Notes: generated by a model from the letters alone, not told the origin. A stretch of DNA of 13,215 nucleotides from Bacillota bacterium (GCA_022717655.1 JAIIAN010000077.1:1-13215); one strand, 5' to 3'; shown: positions 1 through 7,506, counted from the first letter of the stretch. Made by a program: numbers and translations.

Positions 1-26
1 CTACTAATCGGTCGAGGGCTTGACCA
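1..26 (+). rRNA. 23S ribosomal RNA, 3' end (partial)
   Basis: The first bases read CTACTAATCGGTCGAGGGCT followed by TGACC, which is the conserved 3' terminus of clostridial 23S rRNA (compare the Bacillus ending TACTAATCGATCGAGGACTT). Only the last two dozen or so bases are inside the window, and the exact mature end is a guess to within a few bases. No 5S rRNA is recognisable between here and the terminator at 119-142, so this operon appears to end with 23S. Confidence 0.88.
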
Positions 27-118
27 GAAGCTGAGAAATCAGCGGAGCGGCAAGTGTCTGCATGGTTTCGGTTTTGTATATGTAGTTTTGAAGGTACATG
101 TTTAATAAGAACATGAAG

Positions 119-142
119 AAGAATCCGAAAGGGTTCTTTTTT
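119..142 (+). terminator. Intrinsic terminator of the rRNA operon
   Basis: A stem AAGAATCC pairs with GGGTTCTT (one G-U pair) around a GAAA tetraloop at 127-130, followed by a run of T to 142. It lies about 95 nt after the 23S end. The sequence between (27-118) is A/T-rich trailer in which I see no gene. Confidence 0.85.
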
Positions 143-186
143 GTTTATCAAGTTTTATTTCAGATATAAAAAATTTTTTCCCAGTA

Positions 187-215
187 TTTACAAGAATTGT
201 ATTTTGTACTAAAAT
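187..215 (+). promoter_or_regulatory. Sigma-A promoter of asnA
   Basis: TTTACA (187-192), a 17-bp spacer and TAAAAT (210-215) form a good housekeeping promoter. Transcription would begin near 222, leaving only about 27 nt of leader before the ATG at 249. That is too short for a T-box or other riboswitch, which sometimes precede asparagine genes in Firmicutes. Confidence 0.7.
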
Positions 216-248
216 GATAACATTCTTGGAAAAGTGGAGGACAATAAA

Positions 249-1256
249 ATGGGAACAGTAATAATACCAGAAGGTTATAAATCCTGCCTTTCAACTTATG
301 AGACACAGGAAGCAATCGGTATGATTAAAAATCTGATGCAGAAAAAACTCTGCATGGCGTTAAAATTAAAAAGAGTAACAGCACCTTTATTCGTAGACCC
401 GGCGTCTGGATTGAATGATGATTTAAATGGTGTAGAAAGACCAGTCACATTTGATATTCCAGATGCAAAGATGGAAGCACAGGTTGTACATTCTCTTGCA
501 AAGTGGAAACGTATGGCTTTATACCGCTATAATTTCCATCCTGGAAAAGGAATTCTTTGTGACATGAACGCAATCAGAAGAGATGAAGAATTAGATAATT
601 TACATTCTGCTTACGTAGACCAGTGGGACTGGGAAAAAATCATCACAGCAGAAGACAGAAATATGGATTATCTGAAAAATACAGTTACACGTATTGTAGA
701 ATCTATCTGTAATGCATTAGACGAAGTAAAATATCAGTATGAAAATCTGCATACAGAACTTTGCAGAGAAATCACTTTTATTACTTCCCAGGAATTAGAA
801 GATTTATATCCAAATCTGACTCCAAAGGAAAGAGAAAATGCTTTCGTCAAAGAGAAAAAGACTGTATTTATCATGCAGATTGGTGATTTATTAAAATCCG
901 GAGAACGTCACGATGGAAGAGCACCGGACTACGATGACTGGAAATTAAACGGAGATTTATTATTCTGGCATGAACCGCTTCAGTGTGCGTTAGAGGTATC
1001 TTCTATGGGTATCCGTGTAGATGCAAAAACTCTGGATGAACAGCTGACAAAAGCAGGATGTGATGAAAGAAGAAACTTAACTTTCCACAAAATGCTGTTA
1101 AATAATGAACTTCCGCTGACAATCGGTGGTGGTATCGGTCAGTCCAGAATCTGTATGCTTCTGCTTCAGAAAGCACATGTAGGTGAAGTACAGGCAAGTA
1201 TCTGGGATGAACATACATTAGAAGCTTGTGAAAAAGCTGGAATCGAAATCTTATAA
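249..1256 (+). CDS. asnA: Aspartate--ammonia ligase (asparagine synthetase A)
   Basis: Cytoplasmic AsnA makes L-asparagine from L-aspartate, ammonia and ATP, giving AMP and PPi; the fold is that of class II aminoacyl-tRNA synthetases. Visible family signatures are SGLNDDLNGVERPV (residues 53-66), HSLAKWKR (81-88), VDQWDWE (about 123-129) and, near the C-terminus, GGGIGQSR, the motif-3-like ATP-binding segment. At 335 aa it is close to the 330 aa of E. coli AsnA. The ATG at 249 was chosen because TGGAGG (235-240) sits 8 nt upstream. An in-frame GTG at 234 overlaps that ribosome binding site and is not credible as the start. The gene is monocistronic, flanked by its own promoter and a terminator. 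Identification is firm. Confidence 0.97.
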   Translation: MGTVIIPEGYKSCLSTYETQEAIGMIKNLMQKKLCMALKLKRVTAPLFVDPASGLNDDLNGVERPVTFDIPDAKMEAQVVHSLAKWKRMALYRYNFHPGKGILCDMNAIRRDEELDNLHSAYVDQWDWEKIITAEDRNMDYLKNTVTRIVESICNALDEVKYQYENLHTELCREITFITSQELEDLYPNLTPKERENAFVKEKKTVFIMQIGDLLKSGERHDGRAPDYDDWKLNGDLLFWHEPLQCALEVSSMGIRVDAKTLDEQLTKAGCDERRNLTFHKMLLNNELPLTIGGGIGQSRICMLLLQKAHVGEVQASIWDEHTLEACEKAGIEIL

Positions 1257-1273
1257 TTTAGACAAATATAAAA

Positions 1274-1309
1274 AGAAGCTCTGAACAATTGTTCTTGAGC
1301 TTCTTTTTT
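1274..1309. terminator. Bidirectional terminator between asnA and the SH3 protein gene
   Basis: AGAAGCTC (1274-1281) pairs with GAGCTTCT (1297-1304), the inner part GAACAATTGTTC is itself palindromic, and T runs to 1309. On the other strand the A-rich sequence before the stem supplies a U-tract, so it can serve both asnA and the convergent gene ending at 1326. Confidence 0.85.
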
Positions 1310-1325
1310 GTATTACTCATAAGAT

Positions 1326-2111
1326 TTAATTATTAGATGAGCTTGATTTCTTTGATTTTTTAGAACTTGAACTACTGCTTTTTTTGGAATCAGAACTATT
1401 AGAACTATCAGATGAAGATGAATTTGAGGAAGAGTCGGATTCATCCGCTTCTAAATATTCACCCCATACATAGCCAGTCTGACCGTCATATTCGATACGA
1501 CTCCAGCCATTACTGCAGATACCGGTTCTTGTTACGGTGGTATCTGGGTCAAGTGCTCCAATGACCTGTGCATCTCCGTCGGCGTCTGCACGGACATTTA
1601 CATTGTAAAGAGCAGTAACGTTTTCTTTTGTCAGTTCAACATCGACATCTGCTCCTGGTTTATCATATCCTGGAGAACTGGAAGTGGAAGTTGTGTCTTC
1701 CTCTTCTTGGTCTTCCTCTTCTGTCTGTTCGAGTTTTGCTGATAAAAGGTCTGAGTTATCATCGGTTGTAATGATTTTTCTCAGACGCACGTTGCTGGTA
1801 TCGGTTCCATTACGTGCACCTACATAAATCAGAGTTACATTGTTTCCTGGAATGACACCGCTGTTGCAGTCGAGTTCTACTTTCTGCATATTAAAAGTAA
1901 TAGAATCACCATCGGATGTTAAAATGGTAATCGTTTTTCCTGTAATTGCTGTGACTGTTCCGTCGATAGAGGCAGAAACAGCATCAAGAGAAGCCTGTTC
2001 TTCACGCTCTTTTTCTGCGGAGCTTTTAAAGGTCAAAGCGAAAATCAGAACAATGAGCAGTAATAAGACAGAAATTCCAATTAGTATCACCTGTTTTTTG
2101 TTTTTTAACAC
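1326..2111 (-). CDS. Membrane-anchored SH3b-domain protein with Ser/Lys-rich tail
   Basis: A 261-aa protein of unknown specific function. Residues 1-6 are basic and 7-28 form one hydrophobic segment, with no obvious cleavage site, so it is probably anchored with its bulk outside the cell. Residues 48-113 look like a small beta-rich domain (GTVTAITGKTITIL...). Residues 119-155 are an acidic Glu/Asp/Ser/Thr linker. Residues 163-222 are a bacterial SH3 domain (NVNVRADADGDAQVIGAL, then GWSRIEYDGQTGYVWGEYL), a type that often binds peptidoglycan. From 223 to the end the protein is almost only Ser, Asp and Lys. The start is GTG: a stop codon lies directly upstream in frame and AGGAGG (2121-2126) is 9 nt away. 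It is monocistronic. A cell-wall role is inferred from the SH3b domain only. Confidence 0.85.
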   Translation of the reverse strand: MLKNKKQVILIGISVLLLLIVLIFALTFKSSAEKEREEQASLDAVSASIDGTVTAITGKTITILTSDGDSITFNMQKVELDCNSGVIPGNNVTLIYVGARNGTDTSNVRLRKIITTDDNSDLLSAKLEQTEEEDQEEEDTTSTSSSPGYDKPGADVDVELTKENVTALYNVNVRADADGDAQVIGALDPDTTVTRTGICSNGWSRIEYDGQTGYVWGEYLEADESDSSSNSSSSDSSNSSDSKKSSSSSSKKSKKSSSSNN

Positions 2112-2143
2112 TCAAGTTATCCTCCTTTTATACCCTATTGTAT

Positions 2144-2171
2144 ATTGTATAGGATTTACGAAAAATGTCAA
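2144..2171 (-). promoter_or_regulatory. Promoter of the SH3b protein gene
   Basis: Read on the minus strand, TTGACA (2171-2166), a 16-bp spacer and TACAAT (2149-2144). A near copy of the -10 lies a few bases further on. It is back to back with the molybdenum hydroxylase promoter, with about 26 bp between the two -35 elements. Confidence 0.7.
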
Positions 2172-2197
2172 TGACTGAAAATGTTAAAAAAACTGGG

Positions 2198-2227
2198 TTG
2201 CGTTTGTGCCATTTGCTATGCTATACT
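2198..2227 (+). promoter_or_regulatory. Probable promoter of the molybdenum hydroxylase operon
   Basis: TTGCGT (2198-2203), an 18-bp spacer and TATACT (2222-2227). The predicted transcript starts near 2234, giving a leader of roughly 108 nt before the ATG at 2342. That leader contains the hairpin at 2269-2294. Confidence 0.55.
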
Positions 2228-2268
2228 CATAAAAGAAGAGCAAGGTTACTGACAATGTTACTTGAGAG

Positions 2269-2294
2269 AGAGTCTGAATTTCAGACTCTTTTTT
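2269..2294 (+). terminator. Terminator-like hairpin in the hydroxylase operon leader (possible attenuator)
   Basis: AGAGTCTGA (2269-2277) pairs perfectly with TCAGACTCT (2281-2289) around a 3-nt loop and is followed by an uninterrupted T run to 2294. It lies after the predicted promoter and about 48 nt before the first gene, so it would end transcription early unless overcome. The 35 nt before it match no riboswitch class I know. It could be an attenuator, or the end of a short independent RNA of about 60 nt. Confidence 0.65.
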
Positions 2295-2341
2295 CCTGTA
2301 TAAAATCAAATGACTCAAATAATTTTATGGAAAGGATTATT

Positions 2342-3139
2342 ATGCTGAAAATAAAAGAGTATACAAAGGTAGAAAGTCTCGAAGAGGCATATCAGTTAAA
2401 TCAGAAAAGAACAGCCTGTCTTATCGGCGGTATGGTCTGGTTAAAGATGGGAAATCGCAATGTGAGTATGGCAATCGATCTTTCAGGCTTAGGATTGGAT
2501 ACCATTGAGGAAGATGAAAATGAATTTAGAATCGGATGTATGACTTCACTTCGCAGTCTGGAGCTTCATAAAGGACTGGCTGATTATACAAATGGAGCAA
2601 TGCGTGAAAGTGTAAGACATATCGTTGGAGTTCAGTTCCGTAACTGTGCAACAGTTGGCGGAAGTATTTTTGGGAGATATGGTTTTTCCGATGTATTGAC
2701 TATGTTTCTGGCGATGGATTCTTATGTAGAACTTTATAAGGGTGGAATTATTCCAATGAAGGAATTTGCCCAGATGAAGAAAGACAGGGATATTCTGGTA
2801 CGCATTATTGTAAAAAAAGCACCGACACATACGGTATATTTAAGTCAGAGAAATTCAGCAACCGATTTTCCGGTGCTGACTTGTGCAGTTGGATTAGAGG
2901 AAAAGAAGGTCAGAATCGTAATTGGAGCAAGACCTCAAAAAGCAATGTTGATTGAAAAAGAGTTAGAATCTTCTTTTAAATTTAAAGTAGAAGAAGTAGA
3001 GGCACTGGCAGAAGAAGTGCAGAAACTGGTTCCGACCGGCAGCAATATGAGAGCATCTGCCGAATACCGAAGCCATTTAGTAAAGGTACTGACAAAGAGA
3101 GCACTTGTACAGGTGGAAGGAGATGCAAATGAAAATTAA
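2342..3139 (+). CDS. Xanthine dehydrogenase family, FAD-binding subunit
   Basis: A 265-aa FAD subunit of a three-component molybdenum hydroxylase; it passes electrons from the 2Fe-2S subunit to NAD or another acceptor. FAD-binding signatures are LIGGMVWLK (27-35, in place of the usual AGGTDL-type loop) and RNCATVGGSIFGRYGFSDV (100-118, the ATVGGN-type segment). GARPQKA lies near the start of the C-terminal domain. I chose ATG 2342: AAAGGA lies 5 nt upstream and MLKIKEYTKV is a typical family N-terminus. A longer reading from 2165 would begin upstream of the promoter and run through the terminator-like hairpin, so it is rejected. The 3' end overlaps the next gene by 11 nt, implying translational coupling. 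The family is clear; the substrate of the complex is not. Confidence 0.92.
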   Translation: MLKIKEYTKVESLEEAYQLNQKRTACLIGGMVWLKMGNRNVSMAIDLSGLGLDTIEEDENEFRIGCMTSLRSLELHKGLADYTNGAMRESVRHIVGVQFRNCATVGGSIFGRYGFSDVLTMFLAMDSYVELYKGGIIPMKEFAQMKKDRDILVRIIVKKAPTHTVYLSQRNSATDFPVLTCAVGLEEKKVRIVIGARPQKAMLIEKELESSFKFKVEEVEALAEEVQKLVPTGSNMRASAEYRSHLVKVLTKRALVQVEGDANEN

Positions 3140-3599
3140 TTTCTTTTTAAACGGAAAAAAAGTACAGGAAGAAATCGCACCGGATTTATTATTATTAGAT
3201 TTATTAAGACAAAAAGGATGTTATAGTGTAAAAAGAGGCTGTGAAACCGCAAACTGTGGACTGTGCACGGTACTTATGGACGAAAAGCCAGTCTTATCTT
3301 GTAGTATGCTTGCAGCCAGAGCGGATGGCAAAAAGATTGTAACGTTAGAAGGAATGCAGGAAGAAGCCAAGGAATTTGGTGGCTTTTTAGCAGACGAAGG
3401 TGCAGAACAGTGTGGCTTTTGTAATCCGGGATTTATTATGAATATCTTTGCAATGTTAAAAGAGCTGGAAAATCCGACAGAAGAGCAGATTAATGAATAT
3501 CTGGCTGGCAACTTGTGCCGTTGTTCTGGATTTATGGGACAGACCAGAAGTATTTTGAAATTTCTGGAACATAAAAAAGCAGAGAAAGGAGAAGCCTAA
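3129..3599 (+). CDS. Xanthine dehydrogenase family, 2Fe-2S subunit
   Basis: A 156-aa iron-sulfur subunit that carries electrons from the molybdenum site to FAD. The N-terminal ferredoxin-like cluster is bound by C38, C43, C46 and C58 (GCETANCGLC ... C). The C-terminal helical domain has C95 and C98 (QCGFCNPG) and C130 and C132 (CRCSG). All eight cysteines are present, with Q94 at the position that contacts the molybdopterin in relatives. I chose the ATG at 3129 because AAGGAG (3117-3122) sits 6 nt upstream; the alternative ATG at 3123 abuts that site. It overlaps the FAD gene by 11 nt and shares one base (TAATG) with the catalytic-subunit gene, so the three proteins are made together. Confidence 0.95.
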   Translation: MKINFFLNGKKVQEEIAPDLLLLDLLRQKGCYSVKRGCETANCGLCTVLMDEKPVLSCSMLAARADGKKIVTLEGMQEEAKEFGGFLADEGAEQCGFCNPGFIMNIFAMLKELENPTEEQINEYLAGNLCRCSGFMGQTRSILKFLEHKKAEKGEA

Positions 3600-5872
3600 T
3601 GAAATATGTAAATAGCGGAGTCAGAAAAAAAGATGCGGAAGCATTGGTAACCGGACAGCCGGTCTACACAGATGACCTTGCACCGAAAGACTGTCTGATT
3701 GTTAAACTTTTAAGAAGTCCGCATGCGCATGCGTTAATCGAAGAAATTAAAACAGATGCAGCAATGAAAGTACCTGGAATCGCTTGCATTCTTACCTATA
3801 AAGATGTACCACAGGATCGTTTTACAATGGCAGGTCAGACTTATCCGGAATTTAGTCCGTATGACCGTCTGATTTTAGACCAGAGAGTGCGTTTTGTCGG
3901 AGATGCCGTAGCAATTGTTGCCGGAGAAACCGAAGCGGCAGTTGATAAGGCGCTTAAAATCATAAAAGTAAAATATCAGGTATTGGATGCTATTTTAGAT
4001 TTTCATGATGCAAAAGATAATAAAATTTTGATTCATCCGGAAGATAACTGGGAATCCAGATTTCCGGTTGGGGCAGATAATAAAAGAAATCTCTGTGCTT
4101 CTTCAGAAGAAGGCATGGGAAATTTGGAAGAGACATTCGCAAAGTGTAAATACGTTGTAGAGAAAACTTATCATACAAAAGCGAATCAGCAGGCAATGAT
4201 GGAAACTTTCCGCAGTTATACTTATCTGGAACATTTTGGACGTCTTGTAATCGTTTCTTCCACGCAGGTTCCATTCCATGTAAGAAGAATTTTAGGTCGA
4301 GCACTTGGAATCGGTGCGTCTAAAGTGCGTGTAATTAAACCACGTATTGGTGGCGGTTTTGGAGCGAAGCAGACCCTGGTAACAGAAGTTTATCCGGCAA
4401 TTGTGACAATTAAAACCGGAAGACCGGCAAAATTAGTATATACGCGCTATGAATCTCAGATTTGTTCGTCTCCGCGTCATGAAATGGAAGTAAAAGTAAA
4501 AGTCGGTGCAGATGAAGATGGAAAAATTCTGGCAATTGATTTATTTACTTTATCGAATACTGGTGCATTTGGAGAACATGGACCGACAACGGTTGCCTTA
4601 TCCGGACATAAGTCAATCGGGTTATATCGAAATACAGAGGCATATCGTTTTGGATATGATGTAGTCTATACAAACCGTATGGCGGCAGGTGCATATCGCG
4701 GTTATGGAGCGACACAGGGAATCTTTGCGCTGGAATCTGCAGTCAGTGAGCTGGCAGAAAAGATGGGCATGGACCCGACTTTGATTCGTGAGAAAAATAT
4801 GATTCGTGAAGGGGATCCATTTATTGCTTATGATGGTTCTCCGACTGCTACAAGCTGTACTTTGGATCAATGTATGGAACGTGCCAAAGAAATGATTGGC
4901 TGGGATGAAAAGTATCCGAGAAAAGAACTTCCAAATGGAAAAGTCAGAGGTGTTGGTGTGGCCATGGCAATGCAGGGTTCCGCAATTTTCAAAGTTGACG
5001 TTGGTGGTGCTACTTTAAAATTAAATGAGGATGGTTCTTATACCCTTGGACTTGGTGCAACTGATATGGGAACTGGATGTGATACGATTTTATCGCAGAT
5101 GGCAGCGGATATTTTAGGAACAGATTTAAACAATGTCGTTCCGTTCGGTGTAGATACCGATATTTCTCCTTATGATTCGGGTTCGTATGCTTCTTCCACA
5201 ACTTATATTACCGGAAAAGCGGTAGCAAAAGCAGCAGAAAATTTAAAAGAAAAAGTGATTAAAATGGGTGCTTCCATGTTGGAAGTTGAACCGGATGAAG
5301 TAACCTTTAATGGTAAATGCGTAGAAAAGAAAGACAAATCAGCAAAAGTAACCCTTCCGGAAATCGGAGTTCGAGGTACATTTGGAAATAATGATGCGCT
5401 TCAGGTGACAGAAAACTGCGGAGCTGAGATTTCACCGCCGCCTTACATGGTTGGAATAGCAGAAGTTGAGATTGATAAAGAAACCGGAAGTGTAGAGTTA
5501 ATTGATTATGTCGCAGTAGTAGACTGTGGTACACCGATTAATCCAAATTTGGCGAGAGTGCAGACCGAAGGAGGAATTGCACAGGGAATTGGTATGGCAT
5601 TATTTGAAGATATCCAGTATACAGAAAAAGGTGCAATGGCAAATAATTCGCTGATGCAGTACAAGATTCCAAGTCGTCTTGATGTTGGAAAAATTCGGGT
5701 TGAATTTAAGCCAAGTTATGAAAAGAGTCATCCGTTCGGTGCAAAATCAATCGGAGAAATTGTAATTGATACTCCGTGTCCGGCAATCGCCAATGCGGTT
5801 TATAATGCAGTCGGTCTTCGTGTAGAAGAGATGCCGATTAAGCCGGAAAAGATTGCTATGGCACTGCTTTGA
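3599..5872 (+). CDS. Xanthine dehydrogenase family, molybdopterin-binding catalytic subunit
   Basis: A 757-aa catalytic subunit, of usual length for separate large subunits. An N-terminal aldehyde oxidase/xanthine dehydrogenase a/b hammerhead domain (about 15-125) is followed by the Mo-cofactor domain. Landmarks are GGGFGAKQ (251-258), AYRGYGATQ (365-373), GTGCDTILSQMAADILG (491-507), DSGSYASSTTYITGKAV (526-542) and GAKSIGE (714-720). E720 corresponds to the catalytic glutamate that activates the Mo-bound hydroxyl. R367 matches the arginine of purine-oxidising enzymes, but Q258 replaces the substrate-binding glutamate of mammalian xanthine oxidase (GGFGGKE). Hydroxylation of an N-heterocycle or aldehyde is expected from the family; xanthine itself is not established. 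No cofactor maturation gene (XdhC/MocA type) is nearby. AGGAG (3587-3591) precedes the ATG by 7 nt. Confidence 0.92.
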   Translation: MKYVNSGVRKKDAEALVTGQPVYTDDLAPKDCLIVKLLRSPHAHALIEEIKTDAAMKVPGIACILTYKDVPQDRFTMAGQTYPEFSPYDRLILDQRVRFVGDAVAIVAGETEAAVDKALKIIKVKYQVLDAILDFHDAKDNKILIHPEDNWESRFPVGADNKRNLCASSEEGMGNLEETFAKCKYVVEKTYHTKANQQAMMETFRSYTYLEHFGRLVIVSSTQVPFHVRRILGRALGIGASKVRVIKPRIGGGFGAKQTLVTEVYPAIVTIKTGRPAKLVYTRYESQICSSPRHEMEVKVKVGADEDGKILAIDLFTLSNTGAFGEHGPTTVALSGHKSIGLYRNTEAYRFGYDVVYTNRMAAGAYRGYGATQGIFALESAVSELAEKMGMDPTLIREKNMIREGDPFIAYDGSPTATSCTLDQCMERAKEMIGWDEKYPRKELPNGKVRGVGVAMAMQGSAIFKVDVGGATLKLNEDGSYTLGLGATDMGTGCDTILSQMAADILGTDLNNVVPFGVDTDISPYDSGSYASSTTYITGKAVAKAAENLKEKVIKMGASMLEVEPDEVTFNGKCVEKKDKSAKVTLPEIGVRGTFGNNDALQVTENCGAEISPPPYMVGIAEVEIDKETGSVELIDYVAVVDCGTPINPNLARVQTEGGIAQGIGMALFEDIQYTEKGAMANNSLMQYKIPSRLDVGKIRVEFKPSYEKSHPFGAKSIGEIVIDTPCPAIANAVYNAVGLRVEEMPIKPEKIAMALL

Positions 5873-5887
5873 CGAAAAAAATTAGTA

Positions 5888-5921
5888 TTTGACACTTTTT
5901 TGACACTTTTTACTATATAAT
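5888..5921 (+). promoter_or_regulatory. Promoter region of the first APC permease, with tandem 11-bp repeat
   Basis: TTTGACACTTT occurs twice head to tail (5888-5898 and 5899-5909), placing two TTGACA hexamers (5889 and 5900) one helical turn apart, followed by a run ending in TATAAT (5916-5921). The usable combination is probably TTGACA 5889-5894, 16 bp, TACTAT (5911-5916). TATAAT is 21 bp from the first and 10 bp from the second -35. No terminator separates this from the hydroxylase operon, so read-through is also possible. Confidence 0.55.
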
Positions 5922-6001
5922 TTGTCTTATTCTACTGAACGTGTTTTTACCAAGAAAACATATCGGCTAAGTATATTTAGAGAAAGGAAAGTAAAAAGAA
6001 A

Positions 6002-7411
6002 ATGAAACAAGATGGAAGTGACAAAAAGATTTTATGGTACAGTCTTGCTTTTATGGCATTCTCTACAGTTTGGGCATTCGGTAATGTAATTAACGGTTTC
6101 TCTGAGTACGGAGGATTAAAAGCAATTATTTCGTGGGTAATTATCTTCGCGATTTACTTCGTACCTTATGCACTCATGGTTGGCGAACTTGGTAGTGCAT
6201 TCAAAGACGCAGGTGGTGGTGTAAGTTCCTGGGTTCATGAAACAATCGGACCAAGAGTAGCTTATTTTGCAGGATGGACTTACTGGGTTGTACATATGCC
6301 ATACATTTCCCAGAAACCAAATGCATCCTTTATTGCAGCAAGCTGGGCGATTTTCAGAGATAACCGCATCAGCTCTGTAAATACAAGGGTTCTTCAGTTT
6401 GCCTGCCTGATACTGTTCTTATTTGCAGTATGGGTAGCTTCAAGAGGAATCAACGTATTAAAGAAACTGGCTACACTGGCAGGTTCTACAATGTTTATTA
6501 TGTCCTTATTATTCATTGTAATGATGATGGCAGCACCGGCTATTACAGGCGCAAAAGTGCTGGATATTGACTGGTCTATGAAAACATTCATGCCATCTTT
6601 TGACATGAAGTTCTTATTAAACTTATCCATCCTTGTATTTGCAGTAGGTGGATGTGAGAAAATTTCTCCATATGTTAATAAGACAAAAGACCCGGCAAGA
6701 GATTTCCCGAGAGGTATGATTGCACTGGCAATTATGGTTGCTGTGTGTGCGATGCTTGGAACAATCGCAATGGGTATGATGTTTGATTCCAACAACATTC
6801 CGGAAGACCTTATGACAAATGGTGCTTATTACGCATTCCAGACATTAGGTCAGTATTATGGACTGGGCAACTTCTTTGTAGTGGTATATGCAATCTGTAA
6901 CTTAATCGGACAGTTTACTGTTCTGATTATTTCTATTGATGCACCGCTTCGTATGCTGCTGGATTGTGCAGATGAAAACTATATTCCAAAAGCAATGTTC
7001 AAACAGAACAAGCAAGGGACTTATACAAACGGACATAAGCTGGTTATCGTTATCGTATCTATCCTGATTATTGTACCGGCATTTGGTATCGACAGCGTGG
7101 ATACACTGGTTCGCTGGCTGGTAAAAGTAAACTCTGTCTGCATGCCTCTTCGTTATCTTTGGGTATTTGTTGCATACATTGCACTTAAGAAGGCAGGAGA
7201 TAAATTCCACGCAGAATATCGCTTTGTGAAGAATAAAACAGTTGGTATGATATTTGGTGCATGGTGCTTTTTATTTACAGCATTTGCCTGCATTATGGGT
7301 ATCTACTCCGAAGACAGATTTCAGCTTATCTTAAATATCGTAACACCATTCGTACTGATTAGTCTTGGATTTATCATGCCGATGATTGCAAAACGTACGA
7401 ATAATAAATAA
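6002..7411 (+). CDS. APC-superfamily amino acid permease (YjeM/GadC-like)
   Basis: A 469-aa integral membrane protein with about 12 hydrophobic segments and no signal peptide. The first segment holds FSTVWAFGNVINGFSEYGG, the APC-type broken helix 1. It is followed by MVGELGSAFKDAGGGVSSWV and GPRVAYFAGWTYW, which resemble glutamate/GABA-type members such as YjeM and GadC. The helix-6 region reads VFAVGGCEKISPYVNKTKDPARDFPRGM, the family's substrate-binding and intracellular-gate signature. It probably moves an amino acid or close derivative by proton symport or exchange; the substrate cannot be read from sequence. The ribosome binding site AAAGGA (5983-5988) is rather far (13 nt) from the ATG. 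It lies 129 nt after the hydroxylase operon and may serve it, but it also has its own promoter region. Confidence 0.88.
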   Translation: MKQDGSDKKILWYSLAFMAFSTVWAFGNVINGFSEYGGLKAIISWVIIFAIYFVPYALMVGELGSAFKDAGGGVSSWVHETIGPRVAYFAGWTYWVVHMPYISQKPNASFIAASWAIFRDNRISSVNTRVLQFACLILFLFAVWVASRGINVLKKLATLAGSTMFIMSLLFIVMMMAAPAITGAKVLDIDWSMKTFMPSFDMKFLLNLSILVFAVGGCEKISPYVNKTKDPARDFPRGMIALAIMVAVCAMLGTIAMGMMFDSNNIPEDLMTNGAYYAFQTLGQYYGLGNFFVVVYAICNLIGQFTVLIISIDAPLRMLLDCADENYIPKAMFKQNKQGTYTNGHKLVIVIVSILIIVPAFGIDSVDTLVRWLVKVNSVCMPLRYLWVFVAYIALKKAGDKFHAEYRFVKNKTVGMIFGAWCFLFTAFACIMGIYSEDRFQLILNIVTPFVLISLGFIMPMIAKRTNNK

Positions 7412-7415
7412 CAAC

Positions 7416-7433
7416 AAATAAAATATTTTATTT
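7416..7433. repeat. Perfect 18-bp A/T palindrome
   Basis: AAATAAAATATTTTATTT is its own reverse complement and lies 5 nt after the permease stop codon. It could be a protein-binding site or simply A/T-rich intergenic sequence. It contains a TAAAAT -10-like hexamer with no acceptable -35. Confidence 0.5.
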
Positions 7434-7441
7434 ACGGAGAG

Positions 7442-7506
7442 CCATGAGATTTCTGCGTCAAAGTCTTGCTGTGTGCAGGAATTTGCAGGGAGATTTCATG
7501 GTTTTT
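7442..7506 (+). terminator. Terminator-like hairpin between permease and aminopeptidase
   Basis: CCATGAGATTTC (7442-7453) pairs with GAGATTTCATGG (7490-7501), 12 bp with two G-U pairs, enclosing a 36-nt partly structured loop; five T follow (7502-7506). It ends only 23 nt before the aminopeptidase start and 10 nt before its ribosome binding site, leaving no room for a promoter in between. It is either a leaky terminator or an attenuator in the aminopeptidase leader. Confidence 0.65.

Noticed and set aside
27..118. A 5S rRNA or tRNA after the 23S end
   Set aside because: The stretch is too short for 5S, and no cloverleaf or 5S motif is visible.
234..248. GTG at 234 as an upstream start for asnA
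   Set aside because: It overlaps the ribosome binding site TGGAGG that serves the ATG at 249, has no such site of its own, and adds residues not found in the family.
2165..2341. A 59-residue N-terminal extension of the FAD subunit
   Set aside because: The extra reading frame covers the promoter and the terminator-like hairpin, and its residues do not resemble the family. ATG 2342 has a ribosome binding site and the expected N-terminus.
2228..2341. A purine, preQ1 or molybdenum-cofactor riboswitch upstream of the hydroxylase operon
   Set aside because: None of the conserved aptamer sequences can be found, and the region before the terminator (about 35 nt) is too short for purine or Moco aptamers.
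3990..4304. Antisense open frames over the hydroxylase, permease, apeB and hisD-like genes (for example 3990-4304, 6394-6798, 8054-8374, 11321-11785)
   Set aside because: They lie opposite clear coding sequence, lack ribosome binding sites, and give compositionally odd proteins without recognisable domains.
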